From Lactobacillus intestinalis (GTDB taxonomy: Bacteria > Bacillota > Bacilli > Lactobacillales > Lactobacillaceae): a stretch of DNA of 64,000 nt. A model generated the notes under the pieces. It worked only from the letters and a program-made list of their open reading frames with translations, ran no database searches and was not told where the DNA came from. This document shows positions 16,179 through 24,476 of the stretch, one piece after another. A program made the translations under genes and the position numbers. The DNA lies in contig NZ_CP072983.1 of assembly GCF_024397795.1 (NCBI RefSeq), positions 558,001 through 622,000 on the forward strand. The letters run 5' to 3'. Every line of letters starts with the position of its first letter. Position 1 is the stretch's first letter.

Positions 16179-17054
16179 ATGAAAGTTAGAAAAGCTGTTA
16201 TTCCGGCAGCCGGTTTAGGTACAAGATTTTTGCCTGCAACTAAGGCAATGCCTAAAGAAATGGTGCCAATTGTTGATAAGCCGACTATTCAATTTATTGT
16301 TGAAGAGGCTAAGAAGTCTGGAATTGAAGATATTTTAATCGTAACTGGTAAAAATAAGCGTTCAATCGAAGATCATTTTGATGCTAATCCTGAGTTGGAA
16401 CAAGATTTGGAAGAAAAGGGCAAGACGAACTTGCTTCATTTAACTCAATCAATTACTAATTTAGGGATTAACTTATACTTTACTCGTCAACCTCATCCAG
16501 CTGGTTTGGGGGATGCAATATTACGAGCACGCAGCTTCGTTGGAGACGAACCTTTTGCGGTAATGCTTGGTGATGATTTGATGGACGATAAGGTTCCACT
16601 TACTAAACAACTAATTAACAGATATAATAAAACGCACGCTTCAACTATTGCAGTTATGCCAGTGCCACATGAAGAAGTTTCAAAGTACGGGGTAATTGAA
16701 CCAGCCAGCGAGATCGAACCGGGCTTGATTAATGTTAAGTCTTTTGTAGAAAAGCCTGATATTGATAAAGCTCCAAGTGATTACGCAATTATTGGTCGTT
16801 ACCTTTTGACGCCAGAAATCTTTGAAATTTTGGCTCATCAAAAACCAGGTCGTGGTGGAGAAGTTCAATTAACTGATGCCATTGATACGATGAATAAGAC
16901 TCAACGAGTTTTTGCTCATGTATTTAATGGCGAACGTCACGATGTTGGTAACAAGGAAGGCTATCTTGAAACTTCCATCGAATATGGTCTTTCTCACCCT
17001 GAAATTAAAGATGAACTTCGTCAATACCACAACAAATTCATCGCCAACCTTTGA
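16179..17054 (+). CDS. galU: UTP-glucose-1-phosphate uridylyltransferase with replaced C-terminus
   Basis: The enzyme makes UDP-glucose for teichoic acid, glycolipid and polysaccharide synthesis. Motifs are [26 protein letters not shown] residues 7-28, [36 protein letters not shown] and FVEKP. The catalytic domain is complete. At 17027 the DNA switches to an inverted hpt fragment, so the last native codons after DELRQY are lost and HNKFIANL is added before a chance stop. The lost part is probably about ten residues, since family members are close to 300. Activity may be retained. Confidence 0.9.
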   Translation: MKVRKAVIPAAGLGTRFLPATKAMPKEMVPIVDKPTIQFIVEEAKKSGIEDILIVTGKNKRSIEDHFDANPELEQDLEEKGKTNLLHLTQSITNLGINLYFTRQPHPAGLGDAILRARSFVGDEPFAVMLGDDLMDDKVPLTKQLINRYNKTHASTIAVMPVPHEEVSKYGVIEPASEIEPGLINVKSFVEKPDIDKAPSDYAIIGRYLLTPEIFEILAHQKPGRGGEVQLTDAIDTMNKTQRVFAHVFNGERHDVGNKEGYLETSIEYGLSHPEIKDELRQYHNKFIANL

Positions 17055-17294
17055 ACCGTAGTATTCAATCTCAACATCAGTAGTTCTTCTAGCTTCCTTG
17101 TTGAGCATTACGCAACACTTGACACTCTTAGCACCGCGCTCTTTGAATAAATCTTCATAAACTTCAAAGTCAAACCACTGTCAACAATATCTTCTACGAT
17201 CAAAACATCGCGATCTTTCACATCAGTTGCCACATCGCTGACAATTTCAACTTTACCCGTTGATTCAAAGCCATCCCCATAGCTTGAAACATCG
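17027..17294 (-). pseudogene. hpt: Inverted internal fragment of hpt
   Basis: The reverse complement of 17027-17294 matches 4372-4640 of hpt base for base over the whole length except one deleted A in the AAAG run of TATGAAAGATT. It covers about residues 70-159 of Hpt, lacks start and stop, and is frameshifted. Its left edge interrupts galU and its right edge coincides with the first remaining base of thiolase. Identity of 268/269 means the copy is very recent or is an assembly artefact. Confidence 0.95.
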
Positions 17295-18115
17295 GTGGAA
17301 GTGAAAGCATGACCAACGCTCCTTTTATTGTTGAGAAAAAGTATAAAGATGATGCTCAAAATCACTTGAAAAATTCAATGTTGGTGGATGCTTTAATTGA
17401 TGCTTTTTCTGGTGAACATATGGGAATCACTGCCGAAAATGTGGCTGAAGAATATAATATTACTCGCCAAGAAATGGATGAATTTAGTGTGGATTCTCAT
17501 CAAAAAGCCGTTAAGGCAATTGAAGAAGATAATTTTGATGAAATTTTACCAATTACTATTAATGGTCAAACTTTGACTCATGATGAAAGTGTAAGAAGTG
17601 ACACTAATTTAGAAGCATTGGGTAAATTAAAGACCGTTTTTAAAGAAGATGGTAAAGTAACCGCTGGGAATGCCTCACCTTTGAATGATGGAGCTAGTAT
17701 GTTGATATTAGCAACTGAAGAAAAAGTAAAAGAACTCAATTTGAAGCCGATTGCCAAACTAGGTGCCTTCGCTGAAGCAGGTTTTGATCCAGCTTTGATG
17801 GGATATACTCCTTACTACGCTGTTCGAAAATTACTTGATAAAAATAAGACTACTGTTGATGATTATGATGTCTTCGAAGTCAATGAAGCTTTTGCCTCCC
17901 AAGCAGTAGCTTTAAAACGTGATTTGAAAATTCCGGCTAATAAACTTAATATTTTAGGTGGTGCGATTGCTTTGGGTCACCCATTAGGAGCAACCGGTAC
18001 TAGATTAATCGCCACTGCAATTAGTGCATTAAATAAAGTAAATGGTAAAAGAGCAATTGCGACCTTGTGTATTGGTGGAGGTCAAGCAATTGCTTATGAA
18101 ATTAAGCGGGATTAA
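17294..18115 (+). pseudogene. Acetyl-CoA acetyltransferase (thiolase), 5'-truncated
   Basis: From 17294 the frame reads GGSESMTNAPFIV, a conserved thiolase segment normally near residue 115-120 of about 390. The first third of the enzyme, including the nucleophilic Cys, is absent. The remaining catalytic signatures are present: VNEAFASQA, GGAIALGHPLGATG and the C-terminal CIGGGQA Cys. An ATG at 17309 could start a 268-residue remnant, but it should be inactive. The enzyme condenses two acetyl-CoA in the first mevalonate step, fitting its neighbours mvaA and mvaS. The native promoter and start are also lost. Confidence 0.9.
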
Positions 18116-18117
18116 AG

Positions 18118-19344
18118 ATGAAATTTTATCAATTGTCGGCTAAGGATCGTCGGAAGATTTTAGATGATGAAGGAATTGAACTTGAAGAAATCGATGAGGA
18201 AGTTTTAGAAAAGCTCAATAACTTAAGTGAAAATGTCATTGGTCAGCTTCGTTTACCTTTGGGCGTCGTTCAGAGTTTAAATGTAAATGACGCAAATTAC
18301 ATGGTGCCAATGGCAACTGAGGAACCCTCAGTGATTGCTGCAGCCAATCACGGCGCTAGCATTTTTAATAAAAATGGTGGGGTGGTTGCTTCAAGTGATC
18401 GAAGTGGAATTTATGGCCAGATTGTGATGGCGATTGAAGATGATTTTGACTTAGCTTTAGTAGAAAAGAAAAAATCAGCTTTAATTAAAGAGGCCAATGA
18501 TAAATTTTCTTCTTTAGTTAACCATGGTGGTGGATTGTGCAAGATCGAATTTTCTTTAAAAAATGGCGATCAACAAAAGTTGCTCTATGCTTTGTGCTTG
18601 ATTGATCCAGCAGAAGCCATGGGGGCAAACAAGGCTAATTCGATTTTAGAATTTTTAGCTCAAAACTTGCTGGCCGTAAGAGGAATCAGTGAAAAACTTT
18701 ATGCAATTTTGTCTAATTATCCAAGTCAACTCACTACTGCTAAAGTAGAACTTGATTTTGCCAGTGTGGGCGGCAGAAAAGTTGCTGAAAGAGTGGTTTT
18801 ATTAAGTAAAATCGGTCAAATCGATCCCTACCGTGCAGTTACCAATAACAAAGGGATCATGAATGGCGTGGACGCGGTCTTATTGGCCACTGGAAATGAT
18901 TACCGGGCCATTGAAGCAGCAAGTGCGGTTCTAGCTAGTCGAAATGGCTATACCAGTTTAAGCAGATGGAGGATTAAAGATCAAAAATTGGTTGGCGAAT
19001 TGACTTTGCCAATGGCAATTGGTGCAGTTGGTGGTTCAATTAATGCTCGCAGTGATGTGAAGCAGGCTTTCAATATTTTAAATCCTACAAATCGCATTTC
19101 TGTAAAAGATTTAGCTAATGTGATTACGAGTATTGGTTTAGCTAATAATCTAGCGGCACTACTTGCAATATCAACAGTTGGGATTCAAGAAGGTCATATG
19201 AAATTGCAAGCGCGTAACTTGGTCGCAAGTTTAAATGTGCCTGAATCTGAAAAAGAAAAAGTCCTTAAGCAATTGATAAAAGATAAGATTTATACAAAAG
19301 AGCACGTTCAAGAAATACTAAAAGAAATAAGTGAGGATAAATAA
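18118..19344 (+). CDS. mvaA: Hydroxymethylglutaryl-CoA reductase, class II
   Basis: The 408-residue enzyme reduces HMG-CoA to mevalonate for isoprenoid synthesis. It has the bacterial class II pattern: ENVIGQLRLPLGVVQSL near residues 40-56, MVPMATEEPSVIAAANHGA near 62-80, and GNDYRAIEA. The late LPMAIGAVGGSIN segment and GHMKLQARN give the catalytic His region. Length is typical. The start lies 2 bases after the thiolase stop and the stop overlaps the mvaS start, so the three genes form one operon. Its original promoter seems removed with the thiolase 5' end. Confidence 0.95.
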   Translation: MKFYQLSAKDRRKILDDEGIELEEIDEEVLEKLNNLSENVIGQLRLPLGVVQSLNVNDANYMVPMATEEPSVIAAANHGASIFNKNGGVVASSDRSGIYGQIVMAIEDDFDLALVEKKKSALIKEANDKFSSLVNHGGGLCKIEFSLKNGDQQKLLYALCLIDPAEAMGANKANSILEFLAQNLLAVRGISEKLYAILSNYPSQLTTAKVELDFASVGGRKVAERVVLLSKIGQIDPYRAVTNNKGIMNGVDAVLLATGNDYRAIEAASAVLASRNGYTSLSRWRIKDQKLVGELTLPMAIGAVGGSINARSDVKQAFNILNPTNRISVKDLANVITSIGLANNLAALLAISTVGIQEGHMKLQARNLVASLNVPESEKEKVLKQLIKDKIYTKEHVQEILKEISEDK

Positions 19345-20507
19345 TGCGAATTGGTATTGATCAGATAGGTTTTTATACTCCTAATAAATATGTGGACATG
19401 GTAGATTTAGCTCATGCGAGAGGGGAAGATCCTAATAAGTTTTTAATTGGGATTGGTCAAAGACAAATGAGTGTAGCTGACAAGACTCAAGATGCTGTAT
19501 CGATGGGGATTAATGCCACTTTAAGATATTTAGATCAAATTGACAAAGATAAGGTTGGCTTGTTAATTTTTGGTACTGAAAGTAGTGTGGACCAATCTAA
19601 GTCAGCTTCCTTGTTCGTGAAGTCTGCCTTGCATTTACGTCCAGAAGTTAGAACTTTTGAAGTAAAGGAAGCTTGTTTTGGTTTAACGGCAGCTTTAATG
19701 ACTGCCCGTGATTTCGTCAGGGTACATCCCGATCAAACTGCGATTGTTATTGGGAGTGATATTGCTCGATATGGTGTTAAAACGCCAGGTGAAGTTACCC
19801 AAGGTGCGGGAAGCATTAGTTTATTAGTAAAGAGTGAACCGAGGATTTTATCCTTAAATGATGGCCACAGTGCATACAGTGAGGATATTAATGACTTTTG
19901 GCGTCCTAACGATTCTGCAGTTGCTAAAGTTGATGGTAAGTATTCAACTCAAGTTTATTTAGACTTCTTCAAAAAGACCTTTGATGCTTATAAAGAGCAA
20001 AAAGACTGGAGTACCCGTGACTTTAGTGCTTTGATTTATCATTTGCCATTTACTAAGCAAGGATTAAAAGCTAATCGCCTTGCAATTGAAGATCAAGATG
20101 ATGTGACTAAGGATCGTTTAAGTGAAACTTTTGAAGCTTCTAAGCAATTAAGTATGCGAGTAGGGAATATTTACACTGCATCTTTATACATGAGCTTGTT
20201 AAGCTTGCTTGAAAACTATGATCTTGAGCCTAATTCTTTAATTGGACTATTTTCTTATGGTTCAGGTGCGATGGCGGAATTTTTCTCAGGAAATGTTGTT
20301 GATGGTTATAAAGAATGGATTAACCCTAAGGGGGATGCAGCTTTGCTTGATGATCGTCAGAGATTAACAGTTGAAGAATACGAAAAGGTATTTACCGAAG
20401 CCCTAGAGCCAGTAGCTAATAATCGAGAATTTACTAGTGATGAACGTCAAGGTGTTTGGTATTTTGCTGGTGTGAAAAATGATATCCGTCAATATCGTCA
20501 AGTTTAA
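19344..20507 (+). CDS. mvaS: Hydroxymethylglutaryl-CoA synthase
   Basis: The 387-residue enzyme condenses acetyl-CoA with acetoacetyl-CoA to HMG-CoA. The catalytic Cys is in EVKEACFGLTAAL (near residue 111), the catalytic His in YHLPFTKQGLKA and the Glu near the N-terminus (GIGQRQM region). GSGAMAEFFSG near 311 is the usual C-terminal motif. It overlaps mvaA by one base (TAATG). With thiolase truncated, the supply of acetoacetyl-CoA for this enzyme is uncertain. Confidence 0.95.
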   Translation: MRIGIDQIGFYTPNKYVDMVDLAHARGEDPNKFLIGIGQRQMSVADKTQDAVSMGINATLRYLDQIDKDKVGLLIFGTESSVDQSKSASLFVKSALHLRPEVRTFEVKEACFGLTAALMTARDFVRVHPDQTAIVIGSDIARYGVKTPGEVTQGAGSISLLVKSEPRILSLNDGHSAYSEDINDFWRPNDSAVAKVDGKYSTQVYLDFFKKTFDAYKEQKDWSTRDFSALIYHLPFTKQGLKANRLAIEDQDDVTKDRLSETFEASKQLSMRVGNIYTASLYMSLLSLLENYDLEPNSLIGLFSYGSGAMAEFFSGNVVDGYKEWINPKGDAALLDDRQRLTVEEYEKVFTEALEPVANNREFTSDERQGVWYFAGVKNDIRQYRQV

Positions 20508-20516
20508 AATTTGGGA

Positions 20517-20545
20517 TTGCTATAAATTTTAAAAAATGGTAAGAT
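20517..20545 (+). promoter_or_regulatory. Predicted sigma-A promoter of the 20552 small RNA
   Basis: The -35 TTGCTA (20517-20522), a 17-base spacer, and -10 TAAGAT (20540-20545) with an extended TGG element lie just after mvaS. The predicted start is near 20552. Confidence 0.55.
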
Positions 20546-20551
20546 AATATC

Positions 20552-20734
20552 ATCATGTAGGTTGGCTGAAATATAAAAAGATATGAGTAAGAATAAAAAT
20601 TGCCTGCCACAGATTTTCAAAAAGTAATTCGCACTTAGAATTACTACACACACATAACAGAGTTTCTTGATATTCACATAACATATCAAGAAAGTGTAAT
20701 AGGATTGAGCGAGTAACACCCAATCCTATTTTTT
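20552..20734 (+). ncRNA. Candidate structured small RNA with three hairpins
   Basis: Between mvaS and a convergent peptide gene there is no plausible coding frame. A promoter is followed by three ordered stems. Stem 1 is AGTAATTC/GAATTACT (20623-20645). Stem 2 is TTTCTTGATAT/ATATCAAGAAA (20663-20693, 11 perfect pairs). Stem 3 is AATAGGATTG/CAATCCTATT (20698-20730), followed by six T residues as terminator. The 5' TAGGTTGG could also pair with CCAATCCTA of the terminator stem, giving an alternative fold. Size (about 180 bases) would fit a trans-acting sRNA or a 6S-like RNA, but I cannot assign a family. Confidence 0.5.
20698..20734 (+). terminator. Terminator of the candidate small RNA
   Basis: The perfect 10-bp stem AATAGGATTG/CAATCCTATT is followed by a T run. 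Confidence 0.8.
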
Positions 20735-20739
20735 GTATC

Positions 20740-20771
20740 AAAAAAATCCTAGAAATTATCTCCTAGGATTT
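20740..20771 (-). terminator. Terminator of the small secreted peptide gene
   Basis: On the minus strand AATCCTAG/CTAGGATT forms a stem followed by a T run, 7 bases after the peptide stop codon. Confidence 0.75.
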
Positions 20772-20777
20772 GTTGCT

Positions 20778-20918
20778 TTATCTATAATTTTCAATTTTGA
20801 TATTTTCTGAGCCCGTAGCTTGAACTATTTGTGTTTCGCTACATAAGAGAGTCGCACCGACAGTTGAAACAGCTACAACAGTTAGAAATACTTTCTTAAA
20901 AATTCTAGCAGCTTTCAT
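20778..20918 (-). CDS. Small secreted peptide, 46 residues
   Basis: A short minus-strand frame encodes a clear signal peptide (MKAARIFKKVFLTVVAVSTV, then GATLLCSETQIVQA) and a mature tail of about 12 residues, TGSENIKIENYR. The start ATG 20918 has an AAGGGG ribosome site 10 bases upstream; another in-frame ATG sits 6 bases before it. A terminator follows the stop. The plan of signal peptide plus a tiny charged tail recalls export-processed signalling peptides or remnants of surface-protein leaders. No cognate receptor gene is adjacent. The family is not recognised. Confidence 0.6.
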   Translation of the reverse strand: MKAARIFKKVFLTVVAVSTVGATLLCSETQIVQATGSENIKIENYR

Positions 20919-21015
20919 TTCCATTACCCCTTATACTCAAATTCTAAGTATATTTTATAATGAAAATTTAACTCTGAAGCATAGAATTTGGATTTTTTTG
21001 AAATTCTTTAAAAAA

Positions 21016-21246
21016 CTAATCTTTTTTACGATAATGACCATCCATTGTGTTTGAACGAGTTGGTGCATCCGGCATCACGATTGCGGCTACAATGTAAAGT
21101 AAGACCCCTGGGAAGAAGCCCGTAAAAATAATTAGGGCTGCACCCAAAATTCTAACCCAAGCTTTATCTAGGCCAAAATAATCAGCAATTCCGCCAAATA
21201 CCCCAGCAACAATCTTATCCCGTGATTTAGTTAGTTGTTTTTTCAT
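21016..21246 (-). CDS. PspC-domain membrane protein
   Basis: The 76-residue protein matches the PspC domain: KSRDKIVAGVFGGIADYFGLDKAWVRI (7-33), then one transmembrane segment and a VMPDAP end. PspC proteins take part in envelope-stress sensing; in Firmicutes small stand-alone versions are common and poorly characterised. The C-terminus after the domain is short and hydrophilic. No PspA or LiaR-type partner is adjacent. A ribosome site (GTGAGGG) precedes the start. Confidence 0.88.
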   Translation of the reverse strand: MKKQLTKSRDKIVAGVFGGIADYFGLDKAWVRILGAALIIFTGFFPGVLLYIVAAIVMPDAPTRSNTMDGHYRKKD

Positions 21247-21292
21247 TTTTTATCCCTCACTTTTTCACTAAAATTATACTACTTGTAAGAAA

Positions 21293-21321
21293 GAAAAAAC
21301 TGGTCAGACGACCAGTTTTTT
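21293..21321 (-). terminator. Terminator after tRNA-Leu
   Basis: The palindrome AAAACTGGTC/GACCAGTTTT with a 4-base loop lies just downstream of the minus-strand tRNA, with T residues on either strand. Confidence 0.75.
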
Positions 21322-21326
21322 AATGA

Positions 21327-21410
21327 TGCCCCGAAAAAGATTCGAACTTTCACTCAGTTACCTGAACAGCGACCTGAACGCTGCGCGTCTGCCAATTCCG
21401 CCATCGGGGC
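21327..21410 (-). tRNA. tRNA-Leu (anticodon CAG)
   Basis: On the minus strand an 84-base class II tRNA has acceptor stem GCCCCGA/TCGGGGC, D arm with GGCGGAATTGGCAGACGC, anticodon loop TTCAGGT (CAG at 21374-21376), a long variable arm and a T arm with GTTCGAATC. CCA is not encoded. It reads CTG codons. Confidence 0.95.
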
Positions 21411-21521
21411 TAGAATAATTTGATAGCTCTTGAATTATCATACCAAATATTTGGTAAAATGTAAGCATAAAATTACTTAATTTAGAATCTATTGACTAAA
21501 AAAGGAGAATTTAGCGATTTT

Positions 21522-22814
21522 ATGTTTTTTCATAACAGAATAAAGAAAACTTTGATTAGCCTTGTAGCGGTAATTTCTTTAGTTGGAGTTGGAGGTGCTT
21601 TTACTAGCGCCCCTGTTTTAGCGAGTCAGTATAGTGAAAACCAATTAAATTTAAACGTTAAATCGGCAATTGCTGTTGATAGCCAAACTGGACAAATTTT
21701 ATATGCCAAAAACGAAGATAAGGATTTACCAATTGCTTCCATGACAAAGCTGATTACAATCTATTTGACTTTAGAAGCAATTAAAGACAAACGCCTTTCT
21801 TGGAATACAACTATCAAACCTACTGATGCAATTTTAAAGGTGGCTAATAATAGCGAATACTCTAATGTGCCTTTGCAAAAGAATCATACTTATACCATTA
21901 GACAACTTTTTGAAGCGACTTTAATCGAGTCAGCTAACGGAGCAGCAATGTGTTTAGCTAATGCAGTGGCAGGGAATCAAAAAGAATTTGTAGATCAAAT
22001 GCGTGACAAAGTTAAGTCATGGGGAATTAAGGATGCCAAGATTTACACTAGTTGCGGTCTACCTAATGGAAATGTAGGTGCTGATGCTTATCCAGGCGTT
22101 TCTAAAAATATCGAAAACACCCTGTCAGCAAAGGATATGGCGATTATTGGGATGCACTTGATTAATGATTATCCAGAAGTATTAAATACTACCAAGCTTG
22201 CCCATGAAGATTTTAAAGATGAAAATAAAACCACCAAGATGGATAATTTCAATTGGATGCTTAAAGGTTTATCTCAATATGATTCCAATCTTCAAGTTGA
22301 TGGTCTAAAGACGGGAACTACTGATAAGGCTGGAGCTTGTTTTATTGGAACTGTTTCTAAAAATGGTGGTCGAATCATCACTGTAGTAATGGGTGCGCGT
22401 CACCAAGATGGAACTGATCCTTCAAGATTTATTGAAACCAAAAAGCTCATAAATTATATTTATAACAGCTACACTCCAGTAACTTTTAAAACAGGTGAGG
22501 CTATTACGGGTGCCACTACAACTAAGGTAATTAATGGAGATAAGCAAAGTGTAAAAATTGGTATTGATTCTCCTGTTACTGTGTGGGATCCAAAAGACAA
22601 TAAGTCAATTTCTGCTAGTTTGAAATATGATGCAATTGAGGCTCCTGTTAAAAAGGGGCAAGTTGCCAATTACTATGAATTTAAATCTGGTAAAGAAAAG
22701 CTGGTTTCAATTTCAAATACTAAGCAAATGACAGTTAAGGCACAAGCGATGAGCTCAACAGCTGAAGTAAACTGGTTTGTAAAAGTGTGGCGCTGGATTA
22801 CAGGGGAAAATTAA
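21522..22814 (+). CDS. dacA: D-alanyl-D-alanine carboxypeptidase (penicillin-binding protein, S11)
   Basis: The enzyme trims the terminal D-Ala from peptidoglycan stem peptides. The start is placed at ATG 21522, giving 430 residues with a clean signal peptide (to about residue 35, VLAS). An AAAAGGAG site lies 14 bases upstream, a long spacing; an in-frame TTG at 21492 has no ribosome site. Active-site motifs are SMTK (SxxK), SAN and KTGTT, followed by a C-terminal beta domain and an amphipathic end (WFVKVWRWITGEN) that would hold it on the membrane. nnrD starts one base after its stop. Confidence 0.93.
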   Translation: MFFHNRIKKTLISLVAVISLVGVGGAFTSAPVLASQYSENQLNLNVKSAIAVDSQTGQILYAKNEDKDLPIASMTKLITIYLTLEAIKDKRLSWNTTIKPTDAILKVANNSEYSNVPLQKNHTYTIRQLFEATLIESANGAAMCLANAVAGNQKEFVDQMRDKVKSWGIKDAKIYTSCGLPNGNVGADAYPGVSKNIENTLSAKDMAIIGMHLINDYPEVLNTTKLAHEDFKDENKTTKMDNFNWMLKGLSQYDSNLQVDGLKTGTTDKAGACFIGTVSKNGGRIITVVMGARHQDGTDPSRFIETKKLINYIYNSYTPVTFKTGEAITGATTTKVINGDKQSVKIGIDSPVTVWDPKDNKSISASLKYDAIEAPVKKGQVANYYEFKSGKEKLVSISNTKQMTVKAQAMSSTAEVNWFVKVWRWITGEN

Positions 22815-22815
22815 A

Positions 22816-23664
22816 ATGACAGATATTTCTGAAGATGTTTTAAAACAGGTAATTACAGTTAGAAAAAGCGACTCACATAAAGGAAATTATGGTCGCATTC
22901 TATTGATTGGAGGTAGTGAAAACTACGGAGGTGCCATTATTATGGCTACTGAAGCAGCTTTGAATGCTGGTGCAGGTCTGATTGCAACAGCGACTCATTC
23001 AATCAATTTGACTGCTCTTCATGCGCGTGATCCAGAAGCCATGTATATTGACTATCGTGATCCTAAGCTGGCAGATTTAATTAAAAAGATGGACGTGGTA
23101 GTTTGTGGCCCGGGGTTAGGAATGAGTGATTTTGCTAAGCGGATTCTTTTAATGTTAAAGAATAATACTAATGAGAAGCAAATTATCGTGCTTGATGCTA
23201 GTGCACTTGACCTAATCGGTGAAGATCATAGTCTTTTACCGCTAAATGCTGGTCATATTATTATGACACCTCATCAGATGGAGTGGCAGCGAGTTAGCCA
23301 AATTAAGATTCCTTATCAAACTGACGCTGCTAATATAGAGGCTTTGGCTAGTCTATGTCCCAAAAAGAATATCACCTTAGTTTTAAAGTCCAACCACACG
23401 CATGTTTATAGTGAAAACGGCGAAGTGATGGTCAATCCACTTGGTAATCCTGGGATGGCGACTGGCGGCAGCGGCGATACACTCAGCGGAATTATCGGCG
23501 GTTTTTGTGCGCAATTTGGAGCAAAATTCGAAACAATTTTGGCTGCTGTTTATATTCATTCACTGGCTGGTGATATAATTTATCAAACTAATTATGTGGT
23601 GAAACCAACGCAGATTTCTAAATTACTGCCGCAGATTATGAAGAAATATTCAAGCTTAAATTAA
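22816..23664 (+). CDS. nnrD: ADP-dependent NAD(P)H-hydrate dehydratase
   Basis: The 282-residue ribokinase-like enzyme repairs hydrated NAD(P)H. Motifs are KGNYGRILLIGGSENYGGA near residues 21-39, VVCGPGLG, DASALDL, MTPHQMEW and the signature NPGMATGGSGDTLSGIIGG near 215-233. The epimerase domain fused to it in some bacteria is absent, so this is the stand-alone form. It follows dacA directly, with GGGGAAAA as ribosome site, and a terminator ends the unit. Confidence 0.93.
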   Translation: MTDISEDVLKQVITVRKSDSHKGNYGRILLIGGSENYGGAIIMATEAALNAGAGLIATATHSINLTALHARDPEAMYIDYRDPKLADLIKKMDVVVCGPGLGMSDFAKRILLMLKNNTNEKQIIVLDASALDLIGEDHSLLPLNAGHIIMTPHQMEWQRVSQIKIPYQTDAANIEALASLCPKKNITLVLKSNHTHVYSENGEVMVNPLGNPGMATGGSGDTLSGIIGGFCAQFGAKFETILAAVYIHSLAGDIIYQTNYVVKPTQISKLLPQIMKKYSSLN

Positions 23665-23672
23665 GTTTTTGT

Positions 23673-23698
23673 GACATGATGTAAATCATGTCTTTTTT
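23673..23698 (+). terminator. Terminator after nnrD
   Basis: The stem GACATGAT/ATCATGTC with loop GTAA is followed by six T residues. Confidence 0.85.
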
Positions 23699-23761
23699 GA
23701 TAGCCAAGAACAGGATTAACTGTTAAAATTTAGGATTGAAAACTAATGAAGAGATGTTTAT

Positions 23762-24424
23762 ATGAAAAAATATATTATTGCGACAATAGTGGGACTTTTA
23801 TGCATTGTGGGACTTGCAAAAGTTTGTTCCCCTGCTTCCAGTACCACACAGGATAATCAAGCACAAAAGAATAAAGTAGAACATAAAAAATCAAAACCTA
23901 AAAAGACGAAATCTCAAGCTGAATTAGCACGTCCATATAAGGATCCAAAAGATTTAAGAAAAGCAGGTAGCTGGAAATCACGCAGTGAAAAGAAAAAGTA
24001 TCCGGATATTAGCGATCCAAAAAAAGTTGTTTTGCGTGTTTCGCTTAAAGGCAACCGTGTTTATGTTTTGAAAAATGGTAAGGTAGCTTATACCATGCTT
24101 TCAACTGCTGGAGTTTATAAACATGGTAAATCAGCCACTCCTACTGGTACTTATCGTATTCAAGAAGGACGGGGAGAAAGCTTTTTTAACCAAGGTTTAA
24201 ATGAGGGTGCCAATAATTGGGTGAGTTGGGATCCAGAGGATGCCAATGTTTACTTGTTCCACTCAGTTCCAACTATGGCTTTAGGAGACTACAACTTAAA
24301 GGAAGCAAAGAAGTTAGGTAGAACTCAAGGCTCACATGGCTGTATTAGACTCAGCGTTCCTGATTCACGCTGGCTCATGGAACATGCTCAACCAGGCACT
24401 AAAGTAATCATTAAAGACAAATAA
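23762..24424 (+). CDS. L,D-transpeptidase (YkuD domain), membrane-anchored
   Basis: The 220-residue protein has an N-terminal signal anchor (residues 4-20), a Lys-rich linker to about 90, and a YkuD domain with VLKNGKVAYTMLSTAG, the His of YLFHSVPT and the catalytic GSHGCIRLS near 200-208. YkuD enzymes make 3-3 cross-links or attach proteins or lipids to peptidoglycan outside the cell. The Cys at residue 22 does not follow a normal lipobox. Position between nnrD and the argS T-box, with separate signals, indicates its own transcript. Confidence 0.9.
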   Translation: MKKYIIATIVGLLCIVGLAKVCSPASSTTQDNQAQKNKVEHKKSKPKKTKSQAELARPYKDPKDLRKAGSWKSRSEKKKYPDISDPKKVVLRVSLKGNRVYVLKNGKVAYTMLSTAGVYKHGKSATPTGTYRIQEGRGESFFNQGLNEGANNWVSWDPEDANVYLFHSVPTMALGDYNLKEAKKLGRTQGSHGCIRLSVPDSRWLMEHAQPGTKVIIKDK

Positions 24425-24476
24425 TTCAAAAATATTAGCCAAGTTTGGTAATACCTGTTATAATCATGCTAAGAAT

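Noticed and set aside
16869..17365. Minus-strand frames that read like Hpt
   Set aside because: They are translations of the inverted hpt fragment, split by the single-base deletion, with no start or complete domain; reported as a pseudogene fragment instead.
20552..20734. tracrRNA or other CRISPR-associated RNA
   Set aside because: No CRISPR repeats or cas genes occur in the window and no anti-repeat could be recognised.
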